64,000 bases of DNA from PCPOR2b sp965220385 (GTDB lineage: Bacteria > Poribacteria > WGA-4E > PCPOR2b), in contig OZ244825.1 in the NCBI GenBank assembly GCA_965220385.1, forward strand, positions 4,278,001 through 4,342,000. The letters run 5' to 3'. A model generated the notes under the pieces. It searched no databases. It was not told the origin of the DNA and was given only the letters and a program-made list of their open reading frames with translations. This document shows positions 44,391 to 53,212 of this stretch, piece after piece (within the stretch, counting starts at the first letter, position 1; each line of letters opens with the position of its first letter). A program made the position numbers and the translations under genes.

Positions 44391-45851
44391 TTACATGGGA
44401 CCAATTCGTCGAGGTCCCCGGTCCATCGCCAGCATCGAAGCATCGTAGCTTTGCTTCATCAAATCCACCTTGAGGCTTTGTGCGCTCGATGCATCCCACA
44501 GGTTTTCAAACTCGTCCGGATCCGCTTCAAGGTCGTAAAGCTCTCCGTGCGCGTGACCGTGGTACATTACCAACTTATACCGTCTATCTCGGTACATCGT
44601 GGCAAAGGTGCCATCCGGTTGATCTAAGGCATCATAAAATTCGCAACGAACGAAATCTCGGTGATGGTCGGGAGAAGCTCCTCCCCTAAGGATTGGCAGC
44701 AATGACATTCCTTGCATCCGGTCGGGAACTTCCAATCCAGCAAGGTCGAGCAAGGTCGGCGTCTTGTCCAACAGCCCGACCAAAGCATCGCTTCTCAAAC
44801 CACCCTCAAAGTGTCCGGGCAAAGAGAAGATCAGCGGCACACGGACCAATCCCTCGTAGAACCGACATCCCTTCTGAATCAACCCGTGATCGCCGAGCGT
44901 TTCTCCGTGGTCACTGGTGAAGATAATCACCGTCCGTTCGCGTTGTCCCGTCTCCTCCAGTGTCTCCAAGATACGCCCCATCACATCGTCGATTTGCTTG
45001 ATCATGGCGTAATACGCCGCTTGCAGGGTTTTGCCGTCGCGTCCACCCGATGAAGCCACTTCAGCCGTTCCCGGTGACTGAGGCACGATTGGGCTGCGGA
45101 TATCCAACTCCTCTGGCGAGCGTCCCTTCGACTGGAAATCCACCGCTTCTAACTTCTTCTGCTGTTCCAGATCGCTTTCCCGGAAAAGAGGTCCCGGCAT
45201 ATCCGCTGGATCGAACATGTCCCTGTAAGTCTTGGGTGGATTGAAGGGTGGGTGAGGATCGTAGATATTCACGCTCGCCAGCCACGGTCCATCCCGTTCC
45301 TGTCGCATAAATTCGATCGTTTTCTCCGCGCACCACGTGGTCTGATGCAGTTCGGCAGGCACACCGTCAATACTCTTGGTCAATTCCCCCAGAATATGCC
45401 CTTTGGATCGTACCCAGTCCGCGTAGTCATGTCCCGTTTCCCAGTCATCGCGGGGCGCATGGCTATACTGCCAATATCGGTATCCGTCGTTTGCGCGGGG
45501 TTCAATACGGCGGTAAGCACTGGCAAGGTGCAGCTTGCCAATCAACCCACAGTCGTAACCAGCATCTGCGAGAAGGCGCGTCACAAGAGGTGGACTATCC
45601 GGGAAGTATTCATTGCCGTTCCCGTTGACGTGCACCGCACTCGGATACATCCCCGTGAGAAAACTTCCGCGACTGGGCGTACAGATAGGACTCTGACAAT
45701 AGGCGTGGGTAAAAGCAACTCCCTCATCAACCAACCGATCGATGTTCGGAGTTGAGACATACGGATTACCCAACGCACCAATCGTGTCGTAACGCTGTTG
45801 GTCCGTACAGATCCAGAGGATGTTCGGACGTGGATTTTGTTCGCTGTTCAT
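44391..45851 (-). CDS. Type I sulfatase (formylglycine)
   Basis: A 486-residue sulfatase from ATG at 45851. The motif CTPSR is at residues 57-61, so the modified Cys is again Cys57. Other signatures are WICTDQQRYD, FTSDHGE (metal-binding Asp and His) and ASVNIYDPHPPFNPP. It is not closely similar in length or local sequence to its neighbour at 42866, so the pair probably act on different sulfate esters. AGAGGA lies about 12 bases upstream, a weak site; an in-frame alternative start at 45908 adds 19 residues. Confidence 0.9.
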   Translation of the reverse strand: MNSEQNPRPNILWICTDQQRYDTIGALGNPYVSTPNIDRLVDEGVAFTHAYCQSPICTPSRGSFLTGMYPSAVHVNGNGNEYFPDSPPLVTRLLADAGYDCGLIGKLHLASAYRRIEPRANDGYRYWQYSHAPRDDWETGHDYADWVRSKGHILGELTKSIDGVPAELHQTTWCAEKTIEFMRQERDGPWLASVNIYDPHPPFNPPKTYRDMFDPADMPGPLFRESDLEQQKKLEAVDFQSKGRSPEELDIRSPIVPQSPGTAEVASSGGRDGKTLQAAYYAMIKQIDDVMGRILETLEETGQRERTVIIFTSDHGETLGDHGLIQKGCRFYEGLVRVPLIFSLPGHFEGGLRSDALVGLLDKTPTLLDLAGLEVPDRMQGMSLLPILRGGASPDHHRDFVRCEFYDALDQPDGTFATMYRDRRYKLVMYHGHAHGELYDLEADPDEFENLWDASSAQSLKVDLMKQSYDASMLAMDRGPRRIGPM

Positions 45852-45935
45852 AGGCGTGTTAGTCCTCTTCAAATTTGCATCACGTTTGGGCTGAACCGGT
45901 GGGCGCACTGTTCAAAAGACGTTGCCAGATGTCTC

Positions 45936-46919
45936 CTACGCATCTCGCATCGGCAAGATAACTTTCGTCTTTTCCTTCGCGGAACGGTAGGTCGCTAAAA
46001 CGACTTCGACAGCATGACGACCGCCCCTGCCATCGATCAAGGGTGTTTGATCTTCACGGATACAATCAACAAAATGGGTCAGTTCACCGACGACGCCGTG
46101 CGGTGCCGTGCGGTCAGGGGTAAGTGTCTGCCATTCCGATTCGCCAATCTTCTTGAGGTACGCAATGTCGGCTCCCATATCAAGCCGCAGCGAGCCTTTC
46201 GACCCGTCAATGATGGTCTCGTTTGTGCCACGTGCACCCAAGAATCCGCCCCATCGCAATATCCCCACTGCTTTCGTATCATACCGAATGAGCGAGATCG
46301 TGTAATCCTCCCAATCATCGTGCCCAGAAAAACTACCCACTTCCGCAGCAACCGTCTGTGCGGTTCCACCATACCAGTTGATGAGATCGGATTTATGGAT
46401 GCCGTTCTCCAGAAGCCCACCGACACTCCCGTACCACGTTGATGGACGTTCCCGCGCCCCTCGATAAGGACCACTATAATCTGTTTCAATATAGGTCACA
46501 TCGCCGATCTCACCGTCATCAACTAACTGTTTGCCAAGGACATGAACGGGATAGAAACGGAGCACCTGTCCCACCATCACGTGCGTTCCCGCTTTGTCCG
46601 CAGCCTCAATCATCGCATCGGCATCGCTGAGGGTGAGCGACAGCGGTTTTTCACAAAACGCATGAACACCCGCCTCTGCTGCTGCAACGACAACCTCCCG
46701 ATGTGCCACCGGCGGCGTCGCGACCACGACACCATCCACAATCTCCAGCAGTTCGCGATAGTCTTGAAATGCACGGATCTGGTGTTGGTCTGCGATAGCC
46801 TGCGCCGCCTCCAACCGGAGGTCTGCAACGCCGACAAATTCACAATTTTCAACTTGAGGCAGCGAATTGCAATGGGCACCGCCCATGCCCCCTGTACCGA
46901 TAACGCCAATACGTGTCAT
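45936..46919 (-). CDS. Gfo/Idh/MocA family oxidoreductase
   Basis: A 327-residue dehydrogenase. The nucleotide loop is IGTGGMGGAH, and the EKP signature is CEKPLSLTLSDA. Its C-terminal half has GGLLENGIHKSDLINWY, matching family members that act on sugars or inositols. TTGGAG lies six bases before the ATG at 46919. A longer in-frame extension to 47111 reads through the MITE-like element at 46972-47115 and is not real protein. It heads the leftward block containing the sulfatases. Confidence 0.9.
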   Translation of the reverse strand: MTRIGVIGTGGMGGAHCNSLPQVENCEFVGVADLRLEAAQAIADQHQIRAFQDYRELLEIVDGVVVATPPVAHREVVVAAAEAGVHAFCEKPLSLTLSDADAMIEAADKAGTHVMVGQVLRFYPVHVLGKQLVDDGEIGDVTYIETDYSGPYRGARERPSTWYGSVGGLLENGIHKSDLINWYGGTAQTVAAEVGSFSGHDDWEDYTISLIRYDTKAVGILRWGGFLGARGTNETIIDGSKGSLRLDMGADIAYLKKIGESEWQTLTPDRTAPHGVVGELTHFVDCIREDQTPLIDGRGGRHAVEVVLATYRSAKEKTKVILPMRDA

Positions 46920-46971
46920 GTTTTGCTCCAAGTCTTTGTTCATTCCAGAACTTCGATTACTAACCTCGAAT

Positions 46972-47115
46972 ACTAGTACACTGTCATGCAAATTATGACA
47001 AGTCACTCCCTGCTCGGCTTGGATAGCCATATCCAAGCCCGACTTGCGGCGGTGTTGTGGATTTGTCAATCCACAACGAGCAGGACCATTAACATTTATC
47101 TGACAGAGCACTAGT
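46972..47115. mobile_element. 144-bp MITE-like element with imperfect terminal inverted repeats
   Basis: ACTAGTACACTGTCA at 46972-46986 and TGACAGAGCACTAGT at 47101-47115 are complementary at 13 of 15 positions. Inside, CCTGCTCG/CGAGCAGG (47009-47016 and 47077-47084) encloses two hairpins, GGCTTGGAT/ATCCAAGCC and GTTGTGGATT/AATCCACAAC. No gene is inside. CTAG occurs at both ends and could be a target duplication. Confidence 0.65.
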
Positions 47116-47131
47116 TATCAACGATATTGAG

Positions 47132-47146
47132 TTCACGTTTCACGAT
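47132..47146. repeat. CGTGAAACGTGA dispersed repeat, partial inverse copy
   Basis: TTCACGTTTCACGAT, the reverse complement of ATCGTGAAACGTGAA, just beyond the MITE-like element. Confidence 0.5.
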
Positions 47147-47194
47147 ATCAACAGTTACAAACTAACACCGTTTGCTCATAACCCTAACCCACCG

Positions 47195-48502
47195 TCAAAA
47201 ATTGATAAGCCCTTCTTTTTGAAGGATATCCCCAGCGATCGCGTAAGTTGTTCCGTGCATGGCGATGACCACCAACCCAATCCCCGACGCAAGATACCCG
47301 CCCATATAGAGGTTCGGGATGTTGACCGCTTCATAGTTATGTGGCTGCGTCATCACCTGATGCAGCTGAAAACGATAGTTGTCATATTTCTCGATCTGTT
47401 GCAGCGGTTCAAAGCCCTCAAAGAGAGAATAGTCTGCGCTACCACCGATCTCCAAGATCACATGGTCAATTTCGATAACCTGTTCGTTACCCTGATTGCC
47501 TATCGTCACCAGTCCCGCTGATGCCCCTTCTTCAATCTTGCGGATATGGCTCTGATACAGCGTCTGAAACCGGGGATCTCGGCTCTCCACAATCTCAGCA
47601 ATCCGAGCGTAATAGGGCAACCCGTAGCGGCTATCGCTGATTAATCGCCAATGATTCTCAAACGGCTGACGCATCACGTAATAGACCTGTTTGCCCGCAT
47701 CATAAAGTTCCGTCGCCGCCCAATCCGCCGACCTACCGCCACCAACGACAATGACACGCTCACCGGGGAAATCCTCCGGTCGATCGTAACTTTTCGCCAC
47801 AAACGGGAGATCTTCTCCCGGCACATCGAGTCGTCGCAGGATGCACCGCTGTCCAACGGCATAAACGAGATACTTGGCAGTATATTGATGGGTTGTTTCC
47901 GTCCCCACATCCCTGCTCGTTACCAGAAATCCGCGCTCATGCGGTTCAATACGGACGACCTTTTCGCCGGTATGGATGCGATCGGTCTGTCCAAATCGAT
48001 CAGGAATACTGTGATAGTAACGCAGAAGATCACCCTTAATTATCAGATCATTGACGTTTAAGTCAACTCCCTGCTCTTCAGCATATAGCGCCAGCGGATA
48101 GAAAGGGAACTCCATCCACTGTCCCGGCGAAAGGGTCAGAAGATTTTTGGGGACATTGTTCCACAGACCACCGACCTTTTCTTGCGTGAGGAGCAGGTAA
48201 TCTATCGGTGTCTCTTGGCGAAACTCCATCGCGATCTGCGCGAGTTCTTCAAACAACTGTCTGGGGTGATGGAGGAGTCGGAAGAGATCTACAGGCGGGA
48301 CGTTTCTGGCTATCCCCTTGAAATCTAATCCCAAAAGTGTTCCTTGGATCTGCTGAAGGCCCGCAGCCAACTGTGGGTAGCGCAGGCTGAACATGCGACT
48401 TCCACGAAAATAAGGGTGCCAACCTCCCAACACTACAGCGAGCGGAAGTCCAGCAGGGCCCCCGCCCACAATAATTACGGTACGATGTTCTATATTCGGC
48501 AA
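47195..48502 (-). CDS. FAD/NAD(P)-binding flavoprotein (OSGIN/FMO-like)
   Basis: A 435-residue two-dinucleotide-fold protein. The FAD loop is IIVGGGPAGLP near residue 10 and the NAD(P) loop is IVVGGGRSADWA near residue 240. Between them is a substrate region with GGWHPYFRG, like eukaryotic OSGIN-type and bacterial flavin-containing monooxygenases. It may be a monooxygenase or a thioredoxin-reductase-like enzyme; no redox CxxC is seen. GAGGTGG lies four bases before the ATG. Confidence 0.82.
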   Translation of the reverse strand: MPNIEHRTVIIVGGGPAGLPLAVVLGGWHPYFRGSRMFSLRYPQLAAGLQQIQGTLLGLDFKGIARNVPPVDLFRLLHHPRQLFEELAQIAMEFRQETPIDYLLLTQEKVGGLWNNVPKNLLTLSPGQWMEFPFYPLALYAEEQGVDLNVNDLIIKGDLLRYYHSIPDRFGQTDRIHTGEKVVRIEPHERGFLVTSRDVGTETTHQYTAKYLVYAVGQRCILRRLDVPGEDLPFVAKSYDRPEDFPGERVIVVGGGRSADWAATELYDAGKQVYYVMRQPFENHWRLISDSRYGLPYYARIAEIVESRDPRFQTLYQSHIRKIEEGASAGLVTIGNQGNEQVIEIDHVILEIGGSADYSLFEGFEPLQQIEKYDNYRFQLHQVMTQPHNYEAVNIPNLYMGGYLASGIGLVVIAMHGTTYAIAGDILQKEGLINF

Positions 48503-48802
48503 TCAACCACCTCGGATACAAATGTTAGGATACAGTATATCACATCATCGTGCGATTGCAATATCGAAGGAATCGTTTCCTCTCAATTATTTTGTAAAAG
48601 GAAAATGCTATCGGTTATACTATACAAGCCGAGTTGCTGCCCAAGGGAAAGCAGGACAGAAATGCCACCGGCCGGTTAGCAAAAGCTCGGTTCTCCTATG
48701 AGTTGACTCCACATAATACTAATTATGATGGTTTAGTTGTTTCTGAAGCGGATTGACTAACGGAATGCTAAGGCATTCCAAACAACTTATAGGGGATTCA
48801 CT
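48503..48802. other. 300-base region before the two surface-protein genes
   Basis: AT-rich with no gene. A 7-bp hairpin GGAATGC/GCATTCC (48762-48768 and 48773-48779) lies 24 bases before the ATG at 48803. A weak promoter candidate is TTGTAA/TATACT at 48592-48621 (18-base spacing). Confidence 0.5.
48762..48779 (+). repeat. 7-bp hairpin in the leader of the 48803 gene
   Basis: GGAATGC, loop TAAG, GCATTCC. It lies just upstream of the GGGGA ribosome binding site and may affect translation. Confidence 0.6.
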
Positions 48803-49234
48803 ATGTTTGCAATAAAAGGACAGTTGAAAGTTGCGTTGTTGGTCGTTGTTAGTCTATCGACTATTGGTCTTGTTGGAAATTTCTACCCGCTTTTGGTTGA
48901 GAATGCTGATGCTCATCCACATACTGTTATTCAATCTACAGTTGTTGACATAAGAACTTCGGTAGAGTTAATTATAATAGACTCTTATTCTAGACGTTGT
49001 GGTACAATATTTCCAGGCATTGAGACGACATATGTGTGTAATAGCACTATAACCGGCAGGAAATATACCGATATGATTATGGACTACGAAGTAACGACCT
49101 ATTATTTAGATGACGGGCACGAGGTATATTGGGAACCAGGCGGTAGTAGGGCATTGCCTGAAACGTACAGAGCAGGCAATGTCTACTACGAAATTTATGG
49201 GTGTAAAGGTAGTATGTGCGCAACCATGGTTTGA
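48803..49234 (+). CDS. Hypothetical secreted small protein
   Basis: A 143-residue protein with an N-terminal signal or anchor (residues 8-30), then a beta-rich body with four cysteines (RRCGTIF, YVCNST, GCKGSMC), likely two disulfides in an exported domain. AGGGGA precedes the ATG. I do not recognise a family. It is cotranscribed with the next gene 14 bases downstream. Base composition is lower in GC than most neighbours. Confidence 0.55.
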   Translation: MFAIKGQLKVALLVVVSLSTIGLVGNFYPLLVENADAHPHTVIQSTVVDIRTSVELIIIDSYSRRCGTIFPGIETTYVCNSTITGRKYTDMIMDYEVTTYYLDDGHEVYWEPGGSRALPETYRAGNVYYEIYGCKGSMCATMV

Positions 49235-49248
49235 TTTAGGGGGTTATC

Positions 49249-50301
49249 ATGATTTTTAAGCATCGTTTTACATTATTTTCCCTTGTGATGGGTATCGTTG
49301 TGCTACTTTTGGTCTGCTACGTGGGTTATAGGGCTTACCAAAAGCAGGAAGACTTTGAGGAATTTATGTCAAAAGCTCAGAAATTTCAAGATTCCGTTAG
49401 TAAAGATACTAAGCATCCGGAAGGCGAAATTTTCGTCCAAGGCGATCACCCCTCTCCAAATCCACCTGAGGGAAAAACCCAGTCCCCTCAGGTGAACGTA
49501 AAAACGTTTCTAACGGATAAAGATTGGGAGGAAAATATAACGGTCAATAATTCAACACCCCCAGTTTTTGCAACTCCGGAAGATATGGTCAAGCAGCGCA
49601 TCCGGACCCCTGATGGGAAAACTCACACGATATACGTGCCTCGAGGGCATGAGATCAAAGAGGGGGCAATATTGTCGGAGTCCTTTCTCCGCAGACCACC
49701 TCCCCTTAATAGGGCGGAGCTAGGCAAGGGAGGACGAATTCGGAAATCGGATATTCCAGAAGGGGAAGATGTCGAGACGTACATACATAAGACAATTTTG
49801 GCTAGAGCTTATGGTGTCCCAATTGAAGAAGTTGAAAGAATGATCGAAAGTGGAACGATTCAACTGCCAAAAATCATTTCAAGGTCGTCCAAAGTTGTTT
49901 CGGTTGATGAGTTTATGGATCATGACCATCTACTGCAAAATAGTGGGGATGTAGAATATTTGGAGAAAGCACCACGGGGCACGGAAAAAACCAACTCTTC
50001 GGGGGGTATATCCGATAATTTGCAATCGCAAACTTCAACTCCACCTCGTCTAAATTCTGCCTCATCCAGTAAGGCGATGTCCGATACCTCCAAGATGCCC
50101 GCTTCGCCAACCGTATCTCATGAGGGATTATCATCGGATCGCTTCGATAAAGCGCAACAGTTGATTGACCAGTACGGCACTGAGGAAGGGCTTCGCCGTT
50201 TCAGGGAGATGGATCCGGAGGCGGCTCAACAATTTGATCAGGAACGTCGCTCACCGCCCACCCGTGAAATACCAGATGAGGCTGAATCCCCGACACAGTA
50301 G
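49249..50301 (+). CDS. Hypothetical membrane-anchored protein with disordered Pro/Ser-rich body
   Basis: A 350-residue protein with one transmembrane helix at residues 10-28 and a short cytoplasmic start. The rest is low in hydrophobicity and rich in Pro, Ser, Glu and Lys, with DDHxxxxP-poor stretches and PSP/SPT-like runs; it is probably disordered. GGGGG lies just before the ATG. It overlaps no neighbour and ends at a strong terminator (50322-50364). Function unknown. Confidence 0.6.
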   Translation: MIFKHRFTLFSLVMGIVVLLLVCYVGYRAYQKQEDFEEFMSKAQKFQDSVSKDTKHPEGEIFVQGDHPSPNPPEGKTQSPQVNVKTFLTDKDWEENITVNNSTPPVFATPEDMVKQRIRTPDGKTHTIYVPRGHEIKEGAILSESFLRRPPPLNRAELGKGGRIRKSDIPEGEDVETYIHKTILARAYGVPIEEVERMIESGTIQLPKIISRSSKVVSVDEFMDHDHLLQNSGDVEYLEKAPRGTEKTNSSGGISDNLQSQTSTPPRLNSASSSKAMSDTSKMPASPTVSHEGLSSDRFDKAQQLIDQYGTEEGLRRFREMDPEAAQQFDQERRSPPTREIPDEAESPTQ

Positions 50302-50321
50302 TGGGGCAACACTATCTCCAT

Positions 50322-50364
50322 AAAAAAAGCGGTCTCCCTATGTAACGCAGGAGACCGCTTTTTT
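50322..50364. terminator. Strong bidirectional rho-independent terminator
   Basis: Seven A residues, then GCGGTCTCC (50329-50337), a 12-base loop, GGAGACCGC (50350-50358) and six T residues. Extended A-T pairing makes the stem 15 bp. It serves the 49249 gene on plus and the nth gene on minus. Confidence 0.92.
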
Positions 50365-50401
50365 GCGCTTATAACGTTGCTTCCCTTTCGCACTTCACGA
50401 T

Positions 50402-51064
50402 TTACAACTCACCCTGATAATAGAGACAATGTGCTGTGATGGGACACTGATCGCATTTCGGCTTACGTGCGTCACATATCTGGCGTCCAAATGCGATAAG
50501 GTTCATGTGAAACGGATACGCTTCGCCTTCGGGAATGATTTGCGGCATCAATTCATGTGCTTTCTCCGCAGTACAATTAGATGGCACGAACCCAAGCCGT
50601 TTGCTGATCCGCAAAACGTGCGTATCCACAGGGAACACATCACGACCACAAGCAAAAGCAAGTGTGACAGACACCGTCTTGATGCCGATACCTTTGTGCT
50701 GAGACAACAGTTGTATCGCGTCTTTGGTCTCCATCTCGCGGATGAATTCCAGATCCAACTCACCGTATTCTGCCTTGAGCCACGTCAAGAAATTCTTGAT
50801 TGTCCGGCTCTTCTGGCCGCTCAACCCCGCAATCTTGATAGCGTCCGCAATCTCCTCCACATCGGCATCGAGTGCCTCTTCCCACGTCGGATAGCGTTCT
50901 TTGAGGACTGCGAACCCTTTATCACGGTTGACATCGTTTGTGTTCTGGGACAAGACTGTAAGTATCAAACACTCAAGCACATCTTCTTCTATGTCCGGTT
51001 CGGGTGCACCGTAAAGTTCTTCTAAAGCGTCAGAAACTAACTCCGTTTTCTGCTCAAGATCCAA
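50402..51064 (-). CDS. nth: Endonuclease III (DNA glycosylase/AP lyase)
   Basis: A 220-residue helix-hairpin-helix glycosylase of base-excision repair. Catalytic Lys129 and Asp147 fall in GIGIKTVSVTL and FPVDTHVLR. A [4Fe-4S] cluster loop is complete: Cys197, Cys204, Cys207 and Cys213 (C-x6-C-x2-C-x5-C). The start is TTG at 51064 with GGGGAGG six bases upstream; there is no in-frame ATG nearby. The terminator at 50322-50364 lies immediately downstream. Confidence 0.95.
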   Translation of the reverse strand: MDLEQKTELVSDALEELYGAPEPDIEEDVLECLILTVLSQNTNDVNRDKGFAVLKERYPTWEEALDADVEEIADAIKIAGLSGQKSRTIKNFLTWLKAEYGELDLEFIREMETKDAIQLLSQHKGIGIKTVSVTLAFACGRDVFPVDTHVLRISKRLGFVPSNCTAEKAHELMPQIIPEGEAYPFHMNLIAFGRQICDARKPKCDQCPITAHCLYYQGEL

Positions 51065-51089
51065 ATCATACCTCCCCCACCAAAAGTTA

Positions 51090-52247
51090 TTATGAGGATT
51101 GTCCAGTATCTAAGAGTTCTATACCATCACGTGCGGAGTTGACTTGGAAGCGGATCACATACACACGGTTAGGGGCTATACCGCTTTCACAATACGAAAT
51201 CAGTAGCGATCCATCTTCCATCTGAAGTCCGCCGGGATAGCCGTAACAAGACACATCGAGCGGAAGTTCCGGTGTCCAATCCATGCCCCCGTCCCGGCTC
51301 AAAAATACATACAGCCCACCTTGATAAGTTGTAACACAGACGAGTGTGTCATCCGCAAGCACGAACAATCGCGGTGCTTTGACCGTCCCACCTCCGACCA
51401 TCTGCCCAGACTCACGCCAGCTAACGCCATCGTCATCTGAGAAGAGGATGCCGCCATCGGGGCGCGACACCATAACGAGACGGCCGCTGTCAAAACGAGC
51501 GATGGCAGGTTCGTCCACATCCACCCCTTCGCGCCGGATAGTAGAGACGGTATACCACGTCTTCCCAGAATCGTCGGAACGACGAATTGCACCAAAGAGA
51601 TGGTCCTCCTCCTGACTTGAACAGTAGGTGGGCCAAAGGATACCTCCGTCGGGCAGTTGGATCGCCTGACCGTGACTCCTTTCGTAAAACGAACCCGGAC
51701 TGTCCAGCCAAATCGGTTCACTCCACGTTGTTCCGCTGTCGGTCGATCTAATCACACACTGCTGCGTATTCAGTCCATTGAGATCCTTGCGGAAAGCTAG
51801 AGGCGCTTCCGAGAATCCGTACCAAGATGCCTGCACATTAATAAAACAAAGTACCGTGTTATCTTGGCAGGCAAACAGTGTTACCGGACCGTCATCTAAA
51901 GGAATGTCTGTCAATCCAATAGGTTTGCTCCAGGTACAACCGTCATCGGCGGAATGGGCTGCCATTGAGCGTCCGCCTGTTGGGGCAACAAAATCCACGG
52001 GCCAACCTTCAGCGGCGTAGCGCTCGCCGGTTTCCTTCTCAAACAGTCGCGGCGACGCAAACGAGGCGTGCCAGTAGCCAGCGGAATGGCCGAGCAGCAG
52101 ATTGCCGTTGGGCATCCGCTCCAGCGCCCCAGCCCAGCCAATAAAATCACCGAGTCCGGGGAACGGGGCAGGACGATTGAAATCCCAGCCAGTAACGCAT
52201 ACCCTTGCCTCCTCAGCTGCAAGTGGTTTTGTTGTCGTAGCGTCCAT
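51090..52247 (-). CDS. BNR/Asp-box sialidase-like protein
   Basis: A 385-residue beta-propeller-like protein with repeated Asp-box motifs (SADDGCTW, STDSGTTW, SDDSGKTW, SDDDGVSW, SRDGGMDW), about five spaced along the length. This is the sialidase/exo-alpha-sialidase fold. Catalytic Arg, Tyr and Glu residues cannot be assigned by eye, so it may bind or cleave sialic or related acids or glycans. ATG at 52247 follows AGGAGAAGAA. No signal peptide, which is atypical for a secreted sialidase. It is convergent with no neighbour and lies before nth on the same strand. Confidence 0.83.
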   Translation of the reverse strand: MDATTTKPLAAEEARVCVTGWDFNRPAPFPGLGDFIGWAGALERMPNGNLLLGHSAGYWHASFASPRLFEKETGERYAAEGWPVDFVAPTGGRSMAAHSADDGCTWSKPIGLTDIPLDDGPVTLFACQDNTVLCFINVQASWYGFSEAPLAFRKDLNGLNTQQCVIRSTDSGTTWSEPIWLDSPGSFYERSHGQAIQLPDGGILWPTYCSSQEEDHLFGAIRRSDDSGKTWYTVSTIRREGVDVDEPAIARFDSGRLVMVSRPDGGILFSDDDGVSWRESGQMVGGGTVKAPRLFVLADDTLVCVTTYQGGLYVFLSRDGGMDWTPELPLDVSCYGYPGGLQMEDGSLLISYCESGIAPNRVYVIRFQVNSARDGIELLDTGQSS

Positions 52248-52331
52248 TTCTTCTCCTATGGTGGATTCTAAAAATAAATAGACATTTTCGCCTTCAGTAG
52301 AGGCGGTTTCCAATCGAACTGCATCGGCACG

Positions 52332-52448
52332 TCCCGAAAATCGGGATCCCGTGACTATAGGACGAGGAGAACAGTAGGTGCGGTTTCTAACCGCACCGGT
52401 GCCGACTTAGCCTGCCGCGATTTATCGGGGAGCATCCTCGATAAATCG
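52332..52448. repeat. Chain of three hairpins
   Basis: TCCCGA/TCGGGA (52332-52337 and 52341-52346); GGTGCGGTT/AACCGCACC with loop TCT (52377-52397); and CGATTTATCG/CGATAAATCG (52418-52427 and 52439-52448). The middle one is the same palindrome as at 39111-39131. Confidence 0.75.
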
Positions 52449-52451
52449 GGA

Positions 52452-52487
52452 TTTGGAGTGTCTCACTAATTCTAAGGTCCATCATAA
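52452..52487 (+). repeat. Conserved 36-base tail repeat, copy 2
   Basis: Begins TTTGGAGTGTCTCA and differs from 39160-39195 at five of 36 positions. It follows the hairpin chain, as does the first copy. Confidence 0.75.
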
Positions 52488-52532
52488 ATGAATGGGAATT
52501 GGAGGAACCGATACAGGCAGTGTTGAGATCTA

Positions 52533-53156
52533 TTACTCACGTCGCTGACGATAAAGGTTAGGGTCAATCGCTGCAGCCATCGCACACACATCCAAATCCT
52601 CACCGAGGAACGCTTGAACCTTCTCTGCAATCTCTATCGGGCGTTGAAGTGCCTCCGAATACGCCACATCAAGCATCAGGATATTGCGTTGAGCCAGCCC
52701 CCGCTTCACCTCACAGACCTGCTGCTCAAAGATCTTGCCCAACTCTACATCGGACAGGTTGCCACCGCTTTTTCCTTGACGTTGGAGCATCACCCACTGA
52801 GAGGCGAGCACTTCGCTGATGTTACGCTCCATGAAGATAACTCGATAGCTGAATTGAGGAGGCAGAAACGGAATCAGTTGGACGATGATTTTCACCGCTT
52901 TGCCCTTCGCTTCAGGCAGCCACGCACAATCCCGCCGAAGCCGTTTCACCTGCTCGTATTCAAAATAGCCGTGCGGGTTGTCAGCGTCCGCCTTCCGCAC
53001 ACCATCGGTCAAGCACGGGTAGTCAGCGGCAGCTAACATCTGCATCAGCATTGAGGTGCCGGACCGCGGGAGACCGGACACCACTGTGACGAATTCATTC
53101 CGGTTCTGCGTTCCTTCCTGTGGAGTAACAGATTGAGCAAGGGAACCCATCTCCAT
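52533..53156 (-). CDS. Sulfotransferase-family protein
   Basis: A 207-residue PAPS-dependent sulfotransferase-like protein. The 5'-phosphosulfate loop GLPRSGTS is at residues 28-35, and helical segments with SYRVIFMERNI resemble the 3'-phosphate region of PAPS. It probably adds sulfate to a glycan, opposing the sulfatases, or activates a small molecule. Start is uncertain: ATG at 53156 with AGGAG, or ATG at 53150. It is shorter than eukaryotic sulfotransferases. Confidence 0.8.
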   Translation of the reverse strand: MEMGSLAQSVTPQEGTQNRNEFVTVVSGLPRSGTSMLMQMLAAADYPCLTDGVRKADADNPHGYFEYEQVKRLRRDCAWLPEAKGKAVKIIVQLIPFLPPQFSYRVIFMERNISEVLASQWVMLQRQGKSGGNLSDVELGKIFEQQVCEVKRGLAQRNILMLDVAYSEALQRPIEIAEKVQAFLGEDLDVCAMAAAIDPNLYRQRRE

Positions 53157-53212
53157 TCTCTCCTGCGACTCATGTGCCAACGGTTCTTACCCAGTGATGT
53201 AGCTGCTGTCTG

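Larger units (their letters stand above)
52248..52532. other. 285-base gap filled with hairpins and a tail repeat
   Basis: No gene. Three hairpins lie at 52332-52346, 52377-52397 and 52418-52448, followed by the tail repeat at 52452-52487, which matches 39160-39195. The order hairpin then tail is the same as at 39111-39195. Confidence 0.6.

Noticed and set aside
46920..47111. N-terminal extension of the 45936 dehydrogenase
   Set aside because: It reads through the MITE-like element; the family start with a good ribosome site is at 46919.
50429..51025. 198-codon plus-strand frame
   Set aside because: Antisense to nth, which has complete catalytic and iron-sulfur motifs.
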